A DNA stretch of 64,000 nt from Budvicia aquatica DSM 5075 = ATCC 35567 (GCF_000427805.1 NZ_KE386585.1:1-64000); one strand, 5' to 3'; numbered from the stretch's first letter, positions 37,789-48,427 are shown. Notes: a model not told the origin generated them from the letters alone. A program made the numbers and translations.

Positions 37789-38064
37789 TATCTGCGCCCT
37801 CTTATCATGTTAAAAATGCCGGAGAATCAACGGAATGTTTGCCAGTTAAGCATTCCTAATACCCTGTAACTATCCTCAATAGCCATCTTCCCCTCGTGAA
37901 TGGCCCACAGGGTGAGCGCAGCGAATCATCCAGATTTTAGTTAACAAGCTAACTCTCGGCCTAAAGGCTGGATCCCCGCTTTCGCGGGGATGACGAGGAT
38001 GATAATTAGGGTATTTGAAATAACTAACGCAGCCTCTGGATGCTAACTAGGGTATTCGAAATAA
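37789..38064. repeat. Repeat-filled gap where fadJ-fadI would be
   Basis: The gap holds a REP-like hairpin (ATCCCCGC/GCGGGGAT at 37972-37991). It also holds a partial direct repeat: TAGGGTATTTGAAATAACTA begins at 38007 and a near copy begins at 38048, running into the yfcZ 3' end. No trace of fadJ or fadI coding sequence was recognised. Confidence 0.6.
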
Positions 38065-38358
38065 TTAACGCAGACCCAACTGGAAAATCATCGTTTCGGC
38101 CTGGCAGCAGAAGGTGAAATCGATAGTTAACTCAACGCCACCGTCCACGTCTTTAAAAGTACTGTCAATCTGACAAGGCTCAGACTCTGTCGCACGGGCT
38201 TTTTCAGTCAACGTCTTCAGCATTAATTCAGCTTCACCACGGTTAGCAAAAACGTGCTGATAAGAGGCGGTACAGTCGGTGTTATCCATCACGGTACCAA
38301 CGTCTACGCAACAGCAAGCCGCCGTTTCTTGTGCATTACATTTTAACGAATCAGACAT
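38065..38358 (-). CDS. yfcZ: YfcZ/YiiS family protein
   Basis: 97 residues, aligned end to end with E. coli YfcZ (TAACCCVDVGTVMDNTDCTASYQHVFANRGEAE ... FQLGLR). It is rich in cysteine. Function is unknown. The frame is open to 38391, but the ATG at 38358 matches the family start and has AGGAG upstream. It is divergent from fadL. Confidence 0.93.
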   Translation of the reverse strand: MSDSLKCNAQETAACCCVDVGTVMDNTDCTASYQHVFANRGEAELMLKTLTEKARATESEPCQIDSTFKDVDGGVELTIDFTFCCQAETMIFQLGLR

Positions 38359-38680
38359 ATCTCTCTTCTCCTGTGGAATAAAACGAGCCAATGGTCGCTC
38401 TATTGAAAGCGCTTTATGAGATCTAGCTCAAAAATAATTAATCTGCCTTATACTACTCTTCCTGCCCGATTTTCGCATGGACTTTGTGTTTCATTGCCGC
38501 ACATATGACTTAGACCCTAATAAACCAATGGCTATAAATCTATCTAATCAGATGAATTATAAATATTTTTAATTGATCTATTTTAAATCACGGTTTTTTG
38601 TGCCGAATAAAACACTAAGGACTATTGTATTTGCATCTATTATTTATCGTCAAAACCACACAATCCCCATAATTTCAATC

Positions 38681-38697
38681 AACTGGTCTAATCTGTC
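38681..38697 (+). promoter_or_regulatory. Candidate FadR site before fadL
   Basis: AACTGGTCTAATCTGTC has a perfect left half of the FadR consensus (AACTGGTC) and a poor right half. It lies 80 bp before the fadL start. FadR represses fadL in E. coli. The rest of the 38359-38776 gap is AT-rich with no further feature assigned. Confidence 0.5.
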
Positions 38698-38776
38698 ATC
38701 GCTGACATCCTACCTACAATGCCGCCTTGATTATTACAATCCGTAATAATTTATGTCGTTAATTTGAGATTTTGGT

Positions 38777-40072
38777 ATGCCCCATAAAAATATTTTAATA
38801 AAGTCAGCAGTGGCCATTGTAGTTGCAACCCTGTCTTCAAATCTTTATGCCTCCGGTTTTCAGATCAATGAATCATCAGCGTCAGGTTTAGGCCGTGCAT
38901 TCTCCGGCGAAGGTGTGATCGCCGATAATGCGTCTTCAGGAAACCGTAATCCTGCATCCATGACCATGTTCGATCGCCCTACTTTCTCCGGTGGTGCAAT
39001 CTATGTTCGCCCGACGGTTGAAGTAACGGGCACATCGCCGTCCGGCAGTGACATGTCGGTTAGCGATATCACGCCCAATGAGTGGGTCCCTAACCTACAT
39101 TTCATCTACCCGCTGAACGATCGTTGGGCAGTAGGAACCTCCATTACCTCTAACTTTGGTTTATCTACTGAGTTTGGTGATAACTACGTTGCCGGACCGC
39201 TGGCAGGAACAACCGAGCTGGTAACCGGAAACCTCAATGCGAGCGCGGCTTATCGCATTAATGACTTTTTCAGTATCGGAGCCGGCCTTAACGCTGTGTA
39301 CGCTAAAGCTAAAATCATCCGTCATGCAGGCGAAAACAAAAACGGCTTACCAAATAACACTGAAGTCGCCCATATGAAAGGTGATGAGTGGGGTTATGGC
39401 TGGAACGCAGGCCTGATGTATGAAATAGACAAAGACAATCGCGTCGGGCTTAGCTATCGCTCTAAAGTGGATATCGACTTTAAGGGTGATTACCGTAGCA
39501 GCCTGCCATCAAAATATAACGGTATGCAGTCAATCACCGGCATGCCATGGGGCACCGATGGTAAAACGGTTAGCGGTAACCTGACATTAAACCTACCTGA
39601 AATTTGGGAGCTGTCCGGCTATCACAAAGTGGCACCGAAATGGGCCATGCATTACGGATTGAGCTACACCAGTTGGAGCCAGTTTCAAGAGCTGAAAGGC
39701 ACCGACTCTGATGGTAATACCCTATTCTATAAGCATGAAGGCTTCCGCGATGCTTACCGTATGTCGCTAGGTACCACCTACTATCATAATGAAACCTGGA
39801 CCTACCGCGCCGGTATTGCTTTTGATGACAGTGCGGTGCCCGCTAACAATCGTTCGATCTCTATCCCGGATCAGGACCGTTTGTGGCTCAGCGCAGGAAC
39901 GACGTATAACTTTACGCCTGATGCATCGGTCGACGTAGGTGTTTCCTATATGCACGGTCAGAAAGTGAAAATTGAAGAGAAGCTGAATAACGCGCCGAAC
40001 AGTCCGGTATATTCCTTTGAGTCTAAGGGTAAAGCTTGGTTATATGGCGTTAACCTGAACTATACGTTCTAA
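38777..40072 (+). CDS. fadL: Long-chain fatty acid outer-membrane channel FadL
   Basis: 431-residue outer-membrane beta-barrel. A signal peptide ends near LYA. The mature N-terminus [21 protein letters not shown] plugs the barrel as in FadL, and the NPA segment ([13 protein letters not shown]) is kept. The C-terminus ends in aromatic Phe (NLNYTF), as needed for barrel assembly. It also takes up aromatic compounds in some species. The presence of fadL without fadJ-fadI nearby is notable. Confidence 0.96.
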   Translation: MPHKNILIKSAVAIVVATLSSNLYASGFQINESSASGLGRAFSGEGVIADNASSGNRNPASMTMFDRPTFSGGAIYVRPTVEVTGTSPSGSDMSVSDITPNEWVPNLHFIYPLNDRWAVGTSITSNFGLSTEFGDNYVAGPLAGTTELVTGNLNASAAYRINDFFSIGAGLNAVYAKAKIIRHAGENKNGLPNNTEVAHMKGDEWGYGWNAGLMYEIDKDNRVGLSYRSKVDIDFKGDYRSSLPSKYNGMQSITGMPWGTDGKTVSGNLTLNLPEIWELSGYHKVAPKWAMHYGLSYTSWSQFQELKGTDSDGNTLFYKHEGFRDAYRMSLGTTYYHNETWTYRAGIAFDDSAVPANNRSISIPDQDRLWLSAGTTYNFTPDASVDVGVSYMHGQKVKIEEKLNNAPNSPVYSFESKGKAWLYGVNLNYTF

Positions 40073-40099
40073 TCGCGCTCAGTTGATTAGCCCTATCTA

Positions 40100-40131
40100 A
40101 AAGCCTGCAGCTAAAAACTGCGGGCTTTTTT
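40100..40131 (+). terminator. Intrinsic terminator after fadL
   Basis: The stem AAGCCTGCAG/CTGCGGGCTT with one mismatch is followed by TTTTTT, about 30 bp past the fadL stop. Confidence 0.88.
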
Positions 40132-40208
40132 ATGATCGTATCTGGCAGACGATGGACCCGCCGATATTAATAACAGCAATAACCTATTCTCAATACTTAT
40201 TATTGAAT

Positions 40209-40240
40209 TAAAAAACCCGCGACTTTTATCGCGGGCCTTT
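40209..40240 (-). terminator. Intrinsic terminator after mlaA
   Basis: The stem CCCGCGA/TCGCGGG reads into a T tract on the minus strand (A-run at 40209-40215), 40 bp past the mlaA stop. A short T-run on the other side may serve read-through from fadL. Confidence 0.88.
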
Positions 40241-40279
40241 TAATAGACTTAAACCTAAGGCTAATGCCTGAAATCAATA

Positions 40280-41032
40280 TCAGTCAATATCACCTAGCTG
40301 GTCTTTAAGCGCGTCAGCATTTGGGTTTTGTTCCGCATCTTGCGCTTTGCCATCATTGACTAAGAAGTCATTACGCTGGAAGTAAGCTTCACGCACAAAA
40401 ATGTAAGGGTCAGGTGAGTTAGCCAACATCTGATCCTGATCCAGGAATTGAGCGCGGGTCTCAATACCTTCAACCGTCCATTTACCCACCGAGCCCCAGA
40501 ACGTGATCCAGCTAAGAACAGGGTAAACGTAGTCAACATAGGCACCGCCCTCTTCACGAGGCGTGGCAGAGCCATAAACAGGCAGAACAACATACGGGCC
40601 ATAAGGAACATTATAGTGGCCCAGAACCTGACCAAACTGGCGGTTATCAGTACGCTGCAGCTTTTCGTTAGACATACCGGCAACGTCAATAAAACCGCCC
40701 ATCCCTAACAGCGTATTCAGGAAGAAGCGGTTAAAGTGGCGGAACCCCTGATACACATTACCCTGTAGAAAATAGTTCACCATGCTGGCCGGTTCACCTA
40801 AGTTACTGGTGAAATTGCTTAAACCATTACGGGCAGGCTGAGGGACATAATCACGCCATACGACGGCAACCGGACGAACAACATACGGATCCATATATTC
40901 GTAGTTAAACGTAAACATGGTGCGGTTAAAGCCTTCTAATGGATCGGAACGTCCATCTTCATCGCTACTGTTGCTGGCACAACCCGTGAGCATTGCTCCG
41001 GCAAGTGCGACACTTATAAGATGGCGTTTCAT
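40280..41032 (-). CDS. mlaA: Phospholipid-removing lipoprotein MlaA (VacJ)
   Basis: 250-residue outer-membrane lipoprotein that takes mislocalised phospholipids from the outer leaflet and passes them to the MlaFEDB system through MlaC. Lipobox LTGC places the lipidated Cys near residue 18. The body matches E. coli MlaA closely (SDPLEGFNRTMF, PQPARNGLSNF, GMGGFIDVAGMSN). The ATG four codons inside the open frame is chosen because it matches the family start. It is followed by a terminator; ccmI lies 34 bp upstream. Confidence 0.96.
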   Translation of the reverse strand: MKRHLISVALAGAMLTGCASNSSDEDGRSDPLEGFNRTMFTFNYEYMDPYVVRPVAVVWRDYVPQPARNGLSNFTSNLGEPASMVNYFLQGNVYQGFRHFNRFFLNTLLGMGGFIDVAGMSNEKLQRTDNRQFGQVLGHYNVPYGPYVVLPVYGSATPREEGGAYVDYVYPVLSWITFWGSVGKWTVEGIETRAQFLDQDQMLANSPDPYIFVREAYFQRNDFLVNDGKAQDAEQNPNADALKDQLGDID

Positions 41033-41066
41033 CTTTATCTCCATTAATGCAGGCTCCTGATAACAT

Positions 41067-42272
41067 TTATTGTTTAAAATGTCCGACCGTTAAACTAATT
41101 GTTTCATTACCACTAAACGGATGAACTTCACTCTCGCCGGATAAACGACGAGTGTCAGCAATATCATCACTGGTAATCGTTGCCGTTATCTTTACCTGTT
41201 TAAGTTCCGAAAGCAAACGCGATGGCATCATTGCATTACTATCATCCAGTGATAATTCTAGCGGGAAAACACCCAATGGCAATTGCTTAACCGCTATCGG
41301 AATCGGGCTTTTACCGTCAGTAACGGCGATCAAAATACTTCCCTGTGCCGGTAACTGTTTTTGCACCTCAGGTGATAATGTCAGAACCACTGAAACCTTA
41401 GAGCCGTTGGCCGCAACCTGAGATTTAGCATAGGCCAGGCTGCTTTTAATTACATCAAGCCCTTTGGCATCAGCAGGAGACAGTGCAATCACCTTTTCCC
41501 AGGCTGCAATAGCCTGATTAAAATCACCCTGTCCGAAAGCATTCATGGCTAATGCAGACAGCGCATCAACATTATTCGGATCGGCAGCAATCATCTTTTT
41601 CAAGATTTTCGCAGCATCTTTAATATCATTAGGGTCATTAGAACGGGTCAATAATTTAGCATAAATAATCTGGATATAGGCATCGTTCGGAGCCAATGCA
41701 TAGGCTTTTTCATAAGACTGTAGCGCCATGCCTCCGTCACCCAGCTTCAAGCCAGCCAGACCAAGCATGGTCCAATCGCGCACGTTTGTCGGATCGGAAA
41801 GCAAATTGGTACGCAGCCCCAAACCAAACCGGGCAATATCTTCAGGAGATGAGAGTTGTCCGCTGTCAGCACGCTGACGCAGTTCCGGCATCTCTTTCAT
41901 CACCTGTTGCCATTGCATAACCTGAGCCAAGCCTCCGGTATTCAGATAAAGCCCCAGCGAAACAACAACCAGCAACAAAACCCCGGGCACTAAAGTCATT
42001 TTATTGAATGGTGCCTGCGCAGACTGAGATTGACCTTCAGGAATATCTTCCAGTAAGTTGTGCTGTAATTCTGCCACTAAGGTTTCACGATCGGTAACAA
42101 CGCCCTGATCTTCATCGTCACTCAATTCATTAAGGCGTTGCTGATAATATGCCTTATTAATGGCATCACGGCTGGTTTCATCCTTACCGTTCGGCTTACG
42201 CAGTGCAGGAATAATCAATAACGCCGACGAGATCAGCAGTAATACAATAATTGTCAGCCAAAATCCGATCAT
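41067..42272 (-). CDS. ccmI: Cytochrome c maturation protein CcmI
   Basis: 401-residue inner-membrane protein with two N-terminal membrane helices and a periplasmic TPR domain (QSYEKAYALAPNDAYIQIIYAKLL, DPNNVDALSALAMNAFGQGDF). It holds apocytochrome c for the haem lyase complex with CcmF and CcmH. In E. coli this part is fused to CcmH; here it is a separate gene overlapping ccmH by four bases. It is the last ccm gene before mlaA. Confidence 0.93.
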   Translation of the reverse strand: MIGFWLTIIVLLLISSALLIIPALRKPNGKDETSRDAINKAYYQQRLNELSDDEDQGVVTDRETLVAELQHNLLEDIPEGQSQSAQAPFNKMTLVPGVLLLVVVSLGLYLNTGGLAQVMQWQQVMKEMPELRQRADSGQLSSPEDIARFGLGLRTNLLSDPTNVRDWTMLGLAGLKLGDGGMALQSYEKAYALAPNDAYIQIIYAKLLTRSNDPNDIKDAAKILKKMIAADPNNVDALSALAMNAFGQGDFNQAIAAWEKVIALSPADAKGLDVIKSSLAYAKSQVAANGSKVSVVLTLSPEVQKQLPAQGSILIAVTDGKSPIPIAVKQLPLGVFPLELSLDDSNAMMPSRLLSELKQVKITATITSDDIADTRRLSGESEVHPFSGNETISLTVGHFKQ

Positions 42273-42760
42273 GATTTCCTGCCCTTGGCGTTATTTTCAT
42301 CGCTTAATAGTTGTTGCAGTCGTTTCTTCTCATCAGAAGAGAGCACCTCAGGCTCACCGCCTGATATGGCACCTTTACGGCGTCGGGCCAGCATAATCAC
42401 CGCACCACCACCGATAACGACGCACAGCGCAGGAATCACCCATAGAATAATGGTTGCCGGCGTCACCGGTGGTTCATAGGTGACGAAATTGCCGTAGCGA
42501 TCCACCATATAGTTGACGATGTCTTGGCGAGACTTGCCCTGCTCCATTAATTCATACACTTTCGCCCGCATATCCGTCGCAATAGGTGCATTCGAATCAG
42601 CAATGCTGTTGTTCTGACATTTAGGGCAGCGCAGTTGATTGGTCAGTTCACGAAACTGTTGCTCTTCATCAACGGACTTAAAGTCATAGGTATCAATGGC
42701 GGCGTGAGCGCCAAAGGTCATCATCACACCGAACAGCATAAATGAAAGTTGCTTTAGCAT
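42269..42760 (-). CDS. ccmH: Cytochrome c maturation protein CcmH
   Basis: 163-residue membrane-anchored thiol protein of the haem lyase. It has a signal peptide, the LRCPKCQNNSIADSNA motif with its CxxC pair, and a C-terminal membrane helix before a basic tail. The preferred ATG at 42760 overlaps the ccmG stop (TAATG). The C-terminal TPR half found in E. coli CcmH is encoded separately as ccmI. Confidence 0.93.
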   Translation of the reverse strand: MLKQLSFMLFGVMMTFGAHAAIDTYDFKSVDEEQQFRELTNQLRCPKCQNNSIADSNAPIATDMRAKVYELMEQGKSRQDIVNYMVDRYGNFVTYEPPVTPATIILWVIPALCVVIGGGAVIMLARRRKGAISGGEPEVLSSDEKKRLQQLLSDENNAKGRKS

Positions 42761-43314
42761 TATGAACCACTCCCCTGATACTTGAGCCAAAGAGGTTTAA
42801 TCTCTTCTTCCCAGATACGATCGTTCAGATCGCCGGCGTGGCGATAGCGAACAATACCGTCACCATCAATCAGAAAGGTTTCAGGTGCGCCATAAACGCC
42901 TAAGTCTAACCCCAGCAGCCCGTTATTATCGTAAAGGCTCAGCGAATAAGGATTACCCAAATCGTTTAGCCATTTAATGGCTTTTTGGCGTTCATCTTTA
43001 TAGTTCAGACCGACAACCCGAATTCCTTGAGCTGAAAGCTTATTCAAGAATTGATGTTCGGCATAACAGGTCGGGCACCAGGTGGCCCAGACATTAAGCA
43101 GCAATGGCTGTCCGTCAACCAGAGCACTCTGATCGTAAACTTTACCCGCAATGTCTAACGACTCTAACTTAAACTGAGGAACCGGTTTACCAATCAGCGC
43201 AGACTCCAACGACGTCGGGTCATCTCCGTCAGCATTACGCTGAAGCTGAACCATAAATGCCGTCACCATAATGAGAAATACGGCTAATGGAATAAACAGT
43301 AATTTTTTATTCAT
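42760..43314 (-). CDS. ccmG: Thiol:disulfide interchange protein CcmG (DsbE)
   Basis: 184-residue periplasmic thioredoxin-like protein tethered by an N-terminal helix. The active site is WATWCPTCYAEH. It reduces apocytochrome c or CcmH so haem can attach. Its start overlaps the ccmF stop by four bases. Confidence 0.94.
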   Translation of the reverse strand: MNKKLLFIPLAVFLIMVTAFMVQLQRNADGDDPTSLESALIGKPVPQFKLESLDIAGKVYDQSALVDGQPLLLNVWATWCPTCYAEHQFLNKLSAQGIRVVGLNYKDERQKAIKWLNDLGNPYSLSLYDNNGLLGLDLGVYGAPETFLIDGDGIVRYRHAGDLNDRIWEEEIKPLWLKYQGSGS

Positions 43315-45272
43315 ACTGTTCCCTTATTGGTTAACTGTTTTTTTGTACGATACCGCGGGTCAATAATACACAGCAGACCGCCGAGAGCCATAAAAATACC
43401 ACCAAACCATATCCAGCGGATAAACGGTTTGTAATACAGCCTCACGGCCCATGCGCCATCACCCAGTTCTTCGCCTAAGGCAGCATACAGGTCACGCGTG
43501 AAGCCACCATCGATAGCGGCTTCAGTCATCATGCTGCCGGCAACTTTGTAATAGCGCTTCTCTGCGTGTAATACCGCTTCAGGTTTACCATTACGGGTAA
43601 TTTCGATCTCCCCCGCTCCGCCGGTGTAGTTTGGCCCTTCAATAGCCCGAACGTCGCGGAAAGTAAATTTGTAGTCATGAATCATCACGCTGTCGCCGTC
43701 TTTCAGGCGAACATCACGCTCAACGCTATAATTTTGGCTAAAGGCAATACCAAATACCGTGACTGCAACGCCCATATGGGCAATCACCATTCCCCAATGG
43801 CTGCGGGAAAGCTGGGTCATACCTTTGAACAAACCGTGACGGTGAGTGGAACGCTCATATAGCTCCATCAGCGATAATACAAAGACCCAGACTGACATCA
43901 TCAGCCCGACCACCGTCATAACCACGATCTTATCTTGTAGTAACCACGGCAGGCCAATCGCCACCACCAGCGTCACAACCACGGCCACCATCAGGCGTTT
44001 TACCAGTTTAGACGGTTGGTCTCTGCGCCAGCGAACCAGCGGCCCGACGCCTAGCAATAAGGTAAACGGCACCATCAGCCACACAAACATGGTATTAAAG
44101 AAAGGCTCGCCTACCGAAATAGAGCCTAAACCCAGCTGCTTGTGTACTAACGGCAACAGGGTCCCCAGCAGAACCACCAGCATCGCGGCCAGTAATAAAA
44201 TATTGTTACCCAGTAAGAAAGACTCACGCGAGAAAAACTCATGATGGGCCTTCGTTTTACTGACTTTACTACCGTTAATGGCATACAGCAGCAGTGAGCC
44301 GCCGATCACCACAATCAGGAATGCCAGAATAAACATACCCCGGGCAGGATCGGAAGCAAATGAGTGCACCGAAACCAAAATTCCTGAACGAACCAGGAAG
44401 GTGCCTAATAAGCAGAGAGAGAAAGCAACGATGGCCAGTAACACGGTCCATGCTTTAAACGAGCCTCTCTTCTCCGTCACCGCCAATGAGTGAAGCAGTG
44501 CAGTACCGACAATCCACGGCATCAATGAAGCATTCTCTACCGGATCCCAGAACCACCAGCCGCCCCAACCCAGTTCGTAATAGGCCCAGAAAGAGCCCAG
44601 CGCAATACCTAATGTCAGGAAGAACCAGGCTGCGGTAGTCCACGGACGAGACCAGCGGGCCCAGGCGGTATCTAAACGGCCGATCATCAGGGATGAAATC
44701 GCAAAGGCAAAGGCAACCGAGAAACCGACATAGCCCATATATAACAACGGCGGGTGGAAAATTAATCCGACATCTTGCAGTAGCGGATTGAGATCTCGCC
44801 CGTCAATCGGGAACATCGGTAGCGTACGTAAGAACGGGTTTGACGTCAGGATAATAAACAGCAGGAAACCGACGTTAATCATGCCCAATACGGACAGCAC
44901 TCGGGCAACTGCATCAAGCGGCATACTCCGACTGAATAACGCCACTGCCGTTGTCCAAACGGATAACAGCACTACCCACAGCAGTAAAGAACCTTCGTGA
45001 GCGCCCCAAACTGCCGCCATCCGGAAATAAACCGGTAGCTGGCTGTTGGAGTTAGTGGCGACATAAACCACGCTGAAATCGTTAATAATAAAAGCATAAA
45101 CCAAACAGCCGAAAGCCAGTAACGTTGTGGCAAACAGGCCATAGGTTAACGGCCGGGATACCGCCATCATGCGGGCATCTTGTTTATACGCCCCTAACAG
45201 CGGATAGATGCTTAACAGCAGTGCCAACGCGGCTGAAAGGGCGAGGGCAAAATTGCCTAACTCAGGAATCAT
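43311..45272 (-). CDS. ccmF: Haem lyase subunit CcmF
   Basis: 653-residue polytopic protein (about 15 helices) of the CcmF/CcmC/CcsA family. The haem-handling WWD domain is present ([19 protein letters not shown]), flanked by conserved His residues. It ligates haem from holo-CcmE to apocytochrome c. Start and stop overlap ccmE and ccmG by four bases each. Confidence 0.96.
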   Translation of the reverse strand: MIPELGNFALALSAALALLLSIYPLLGAYKQDARMMAVSRPLTYGLFATTLLAFGCLVYAFIINDFSVVYVATNSNSQLPVYFRMAAVWGAHEGSLLLWVVLLSVWTTAVALFSRSMPLDAVARVLSVLGMINVGFLLFIILTSNPFLRTLPMFPIDGRDLNPLLQDVGLIFHPPLLYMGYVGFSVAFAFAISSLMIGRLDTAWARWSRPWTTAAWFFLTLGIALGSFWAYYELGWGGWWFWDPVENASLMPWIVGTALLHSLAVTEKRGSFKAWTVLLAIVAFSLCLLGTFLVRSGILVSVHSFASDPARGMFILAFLIVVIGGSLLLYAINGSKVSKTKAHHEFFSRESFLLGNNILLLAAMLVVLLGTLLPLVHKQLGLGSISVGEPFFNTMFVWLMVPFTLLLGVGPLVRWRRDQPSKLVKRLMVAVVVTLVVAIGLPWLLQDKIVVMTVVGLMMSVWVFVLSLMELYERSTHRHGLFKGMTQLSRSHWGMVIAHMGVAVTVFGIAFSQNYSVERDVRLKDGDSVMIHDYKFTFRDVRAIEGPNYTGGAGEIEITRNGKPEAVLHAEKRYYKVAGSMMTEAAIDGGFTRDLYAALGEELGDGAWAVRLYYKPFIRWIWFGGIFMALGGLLCIIDPRYRTKKQLTNKGTV

Positions 45273-45775
45273 TTACCACTCCTCGGAGCCTGTTCCAGTG
45301 CCGATTCTGCTTTATAAGACTCCGCCGGCCGTTGATGGTTATCTTTCATCGCCTCTTCAACTTCCGGTGGCATATAGTTTTCATCGTGTTTCGCCAGTAC
45401 TTCTTTGGCAGTAATCACGTTATTTTCACCAAACTCACCCTGCGCAACTACGCTCTGATCTTCACGGAACAGATCGGGCAAGATCCCCTCATACTGAACG
45501 TCAATGGCACCGCGGGCATCGTAAACTTTAAAGGTCACTTTGAGCGATTGCGGATCGCGTTTTACCGATCCCGGCATCACCATACCGCCAATCCGTAAGC
45601 GCTGGCCGACTTCCGGCTTCAGCTTTTGTTCACCTTTACCATAAATAATCTCACCCGGCGTATAGAACAGGTCGATATTGGAGCGTAATGCATAGAGAAC
45701 CAGAGAGATAGTCACAGCCATTCCGATAAGAACAGCCAGAGCTAAATACATTCTACTTTTACGGCGCGGATTCAT
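45269..45775 (-). CDS. ccmE: Haem chaperone CcmE
   Basis: 168-residue periplasmic haem carrier anchored by one N-terminal helix. The His that binds haem covalently lies in [13 protein letters not shown]. The oligonucleotide-binding-like beta-barrel part ([14 protein letters not shown]) is typical. It overlaps ccmD and ccmF by four bases each. Confidence 0.95.
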   Translation of the reverse strand: MNPRRKSRMYLALAVLIGMAVTISLVLYALRSNIDLFYTPGEIIYGKGEQKLKPEVGQRLRIGGMVMPGSVKRDPQSLKVTFKVYDARGAIDVQYEGILPDLFREDQSVVAQGEFGENNVITAKEVLAKHDENYMPPEVEEAMKDNHQRPAESYKAESALEQAPRSGK

Positions 45776-45987
45776 AGTGTGGCCTCTTGCTGGTTTTGAG
45801 CATTCTTAATCCGGGCTTCTCTGGATTTACGACGCTGAATTTCAGTTAATAATTGCTTACGCTGCCAGCGGGTATGAAAAACCAGCGCCAGTAAAGGAAT
45901 AATGGTTGCGGCAACGGCCAGCCAGACAAAGAAGCCATAGCCACCCATCGCAAAAAACGCCTGCCATGAAGAAAATGCCGGTGTCAT
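45772..45987 (-). CDS. ccmD: Haem exporter accessory protein CcmD
   Basis: 71-residue membrane protein with one helix ([20 protein letters not shown]) and a basic cytoplasmic tail, the standard layout. It helps release holo-CcmE from CcmABC. It is one base into the ccmC stop and four bases over the ccmE start. Confidence 0.92.
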   Translation of the reverse strand: MTPAFSSWQAFFAMGGYGFFVWLAVAATIIPLLALVFHTRWQRKQLLTEIQRRKSREARIKNAQNQQEATL

Positions 45988-46721
45988 CAGCGAGCCTCCT
46001 TACCAATCAGTGATTCAACCCACGGCTTCTGGCGATCGTGAGCAAGAATTAAATTACGTAACCGCATTAACGTTAACGTAATAAAGAAGAATAAATAGCC
46101 AAAGATAGACAGGCGAAGCGGCGGCCTCATGCTCGGGTCAACCGTCTGCTGCATATTGGTTGAGCCCTGATGTAAGGTATTCCACCACTCTACGGAGAAA
46201 TGAATAATCGGCAGATTAATAACGCCAACCAGCACTAAAATACCGGCAGCACGCCCAGCCAAGCGACGGTCTTCAAAGGCATTATAAAGCGCAATCGCGC
46301 CCAGATATAAAAACAGTAATACCAGTTCAGACGTTAAACGAGCATCCCATACCCACCAGGTTCCCCACATAGGTTTGCCCCATGCCGAACCGGTTGCCAG
46401 CGCAATAAAGGTAAATACCGCACCGACCGGAGCCATGGCTGAAGCAGCCATATCGGCCGATTTCATTTGCCAGATTAAGCCAATAAACGCCGCTATCGCC
46501 ATAGAGCCATAAATGCCCATCGACCAGATAGCCGCAGGAACGTGGATATAAATTATCCTAAAGCTGTCGCCCTGTTGGTAGTCTGACGGAGCAAAACCAA
46601 AGCCCCAGATCCAACCTGCAGATAAACACAGGACACCGGCGGTTGCCAGCCAGGGAATAAACTTACCGCAAAGACGGTATAGCGTCTCGGGTTTAGCTAA
46701 TGAATGTAGCCACTTCCACAT
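45987..46721 (-). CDS. ccmC: Haem exporter subunit CcmC
   Basis: 244-residue six-helix protein that attaches haem to CcmE. WWD domain: WGTWWVWDARLTSEL, with conserved His in IIYIHVPAA and LPIIHFSVEWW. The ATG at 46721 matches E. coli CcmC (MWKWLHSLAKPE); the open frame extends six codons further. Confidence 0.95.
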   Translation of the reverse strand: MWKWLHSLAKPETLYRLCGKFIPWLATAGVLCLSAGWIWGFGFAPSDYQQGDSFRIIYIHVPAAIWSMGIYGSMAIAAFIGLIWQMKSADMAASAMAPVGAVFTFIALATGSAWGKPMWGTWWVWDARLTSELVLLFLYLGAIALYNAFEDRRLAGRAAGILVLVGVINLPIIHFSVEWWNTLHQGSTNMQQTVDPSMRPPLRLSIFGYLFFFITLTLMRLRNLILAHDRQKPWVESLIGKEAR

Positions 46722-46780
46722 AATCGTATTTGCTCGCACTTTAGTTTAATTAAAATATCGGTTAATCAATTTCGATTCCG

Positions 46781-47440
46781 TTACTGCACGCTAACCCTTA
46801 GAGCGGCGGATGCAGCAAAAGGCGATAAAGTGGCTGTTCCTGCCAAAATAGCGCCAAGAATAGCCAGATAACCATTAATTGGCAGCGACATCGACGCTGC
46901 GTCTATCGCTGATGTCGCAAAAATCAGCACCGGAATATACAAAGGTAAAATAAGCAGGCTTAACAACACCCCGCCCTTTCTCAAACCAACGGTTAACGAC
47001 ACCCCAATTGCACCAATAAAGCTCAGGGTTGGTGTGCCTAACAATAAGGTCAATGTGACCGCCTTCCAGGTCGCATAATCAAAGGATAAAAGCAGTGCAA
47101 CCAGCGGCGATAAAATAATTAAAGGCAGCCCGGTTAACAGCCAGTGTGCGCAGACTTTAGCTAGAATGGTTAACGGCAAGGGCACCGGAAGTAACATAAG
47201 CTGTTCTAACGAACCGTCTAAAAAATCATCCCGCAGCAGGCGTTCCAGAGAAAGTAATGAAGCCAGCAAGGCTGCAACCCAAACAATGCCGGGCGCAATA
47301 CGGGCCAAAAGCTGAGGTTCAGGACCAATGCTCAATGGAAACAGCGTAATAACAATCAGAAAAAACCACAGCGGATTAATAATTTCTGACCCTTTGCGCA
47401 TGGCTATCTTGAGCTCGCGGTGCAAAACAGGAATAAACAT
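46781..47440 (-). CDS. ccmB: ABC-type haem exporter membrane subunit CcmB
   Basis: 219-residue six-helix membrane subunit, strongly similar to E. coli CcmB (ANPLWFFLIVITLFPLSIGPEPQ region and DGSLEQLMLLP). The ATG at 47440 overlaps the ccmA stop (TGATG). With CcmA it uses ATP to release haem-loaded CcmE. Confidence 0.95.
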   Translation of the reverse strand: MFIPVLHRELKIAMRKGSEIINPLWFFLIVITLFPLSIGPEPQLLARIAPGIVWVAALLASLLSLERLLRDDFLDGSLEQLMLLPVPLPLTILAKVCAHWLLTGLPLIILSPLVALLLSFDYATWKAVTLTLLLGTPTLSFIGAIGVSLTVGLRKGGVLLSLLILPLYIPVLIFATSAIDAASMSLPINGYLAILGAILAGTATLSPFAASAALRVSVQ

Positions 47441-48066
47441 CAGCGCCACACCCCGCCGGTCAGCTTAATTTTACGAATAGGACGACCGGCATTAACCATA
47501 TCCTGATGGGTGGTCAATATAACGATCCCGCCCTTCTCTGCATGCTGTTCAAATAAATTAACTAGATGCTCAACCCCTTGCTTATCAATGGCGGTCAGCG
47601 GCTCGTCCAGAATCCATAACGGTGCGTCACTCAGCCAAAGGCGGGCCAAAGCAACCCGGCGATGCTGCCCGGCAGACAGTTGGGCGACTGGAACGTCTTC
47701 ATAACCGACTAATCCAACCTGTGAAAGCGCCTGCCAAATGGCATCATCATCTTTTTTACCGCTGGCCTTTTGGAAGAAGGAGAGATTTTCAAACGGGGTC
47801 AGAACCTCTTTTACACCGGCGTGGTGGCCGATATATAGCAGAGCCTGATTATAAATATCGCGATTACGGCGAGTCGACTCGCCCTGCCAGAGAATATCAC
47901 CGGCTTCACCGCTGGATAAACCGGCCAGAATACGCAGCAGGCTGGTTTTTCCTGCACCATTAGGTCCTTCGACCTGAACCAGCTCTCCGGGATGTATAGC
48001 AAAGCTAAGCTCTGTAAATAGAGCTCGTTCATCACGAATACAACTTAGTCCTTGAGCTTCCAGCAT
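47440..48066 (-). CDS. ccmA: ABC-type haem exporter ATPase CcmA
   Basis: 208-residue ATPase: Walker [18 protein letters not shown], signature [16 protein letters not shown] and Walker [13 protein letters not shown]. First gene of the nine-gene ccmABCDEFGHI operon, all on the minus strand with start-stop overlaps at most joints. The promoter should lie in 48067-48350; none was assigned. Confidence 0.95.
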   Translation of the reverse strand: MLEAQGLSCIRDERALFTELSFAIHPGELVQVEGPNGAGKTSLLRILAGLSSGEAGDILWQGESTRRNRDIYNQALLYIGHHAGVKEVLTPFENLSFFQKASGKKDDDAIWQALSQVGLVGYEDVPVAQLSAGQHRRVALARLWLSDAPLWILDEPLTAIDKQGVEHLVNLFEQHAEKGGIVILTTHQDMVNAGRPIRKIKLTGGVWR

Positions 48067-48352
48067 GGTTATTACATAAACTTAAAATAGGATTTGGAGG
48101 GTATCATAGCACAGCCTTTGCGAGGCTCGAAGCACAGCGCTAGGCTCTTAAGTACCTAATTGTGAGTAAAATCTGGGGTCAGATCAAACACTAAATAGGA
48201 AACTCAACAGAATGTGAAGCGGCTCAAAGAATCAAATAAGTAAAATAAAAAACTATTGCGTTATTTCTAAATAAATTGGTTACCAGATGAACAAACGGTT
48301 ATCTGCCTGCTGAATTGTTGATTAAAAACAGATATACTCCGCTCCGTACTAC

Positions 48353-48427
48353 GCCCTCGTAGTTAAATGGATATAACAAGCCCCTCCTAAGGGCTAGTTA
48401 CAGGTTCGATTCCTGTCGGGGGTACCA
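48353..48427 (+). tRNA. argW: tRNA-Arg (anticodon CCU), argW type
   Basis: 75 nt with CCA encoded. Anticodon CCT at 48386-48388 in loop CTCCTAA, closed by AGCCC/GGGCT. The T arm is CAGGTTCGATTCCTG. The acceptor pairs GCCCTCG with CGGGGGT, starting with a G-U pair. It is nearly identical to E. coli argW in the D and anticodon arms. In E. coli argW also lies near mlaA and is a prophage attachment site; an integrase remnant follows here. Confidence 0.95.

Noticed and set aside
37972-37991. Terminator for sixA or yfcZ
   Set aside because: The hairpin has no T tract and sits in repeat DNA; it looks like a REP-type element.
43846-44244. 132-codon frame antisense to ccmF
   Set aside because: Lies wholly inside ccmF, low-complexity Thr/Ser/Pro translation, no ribosome site.
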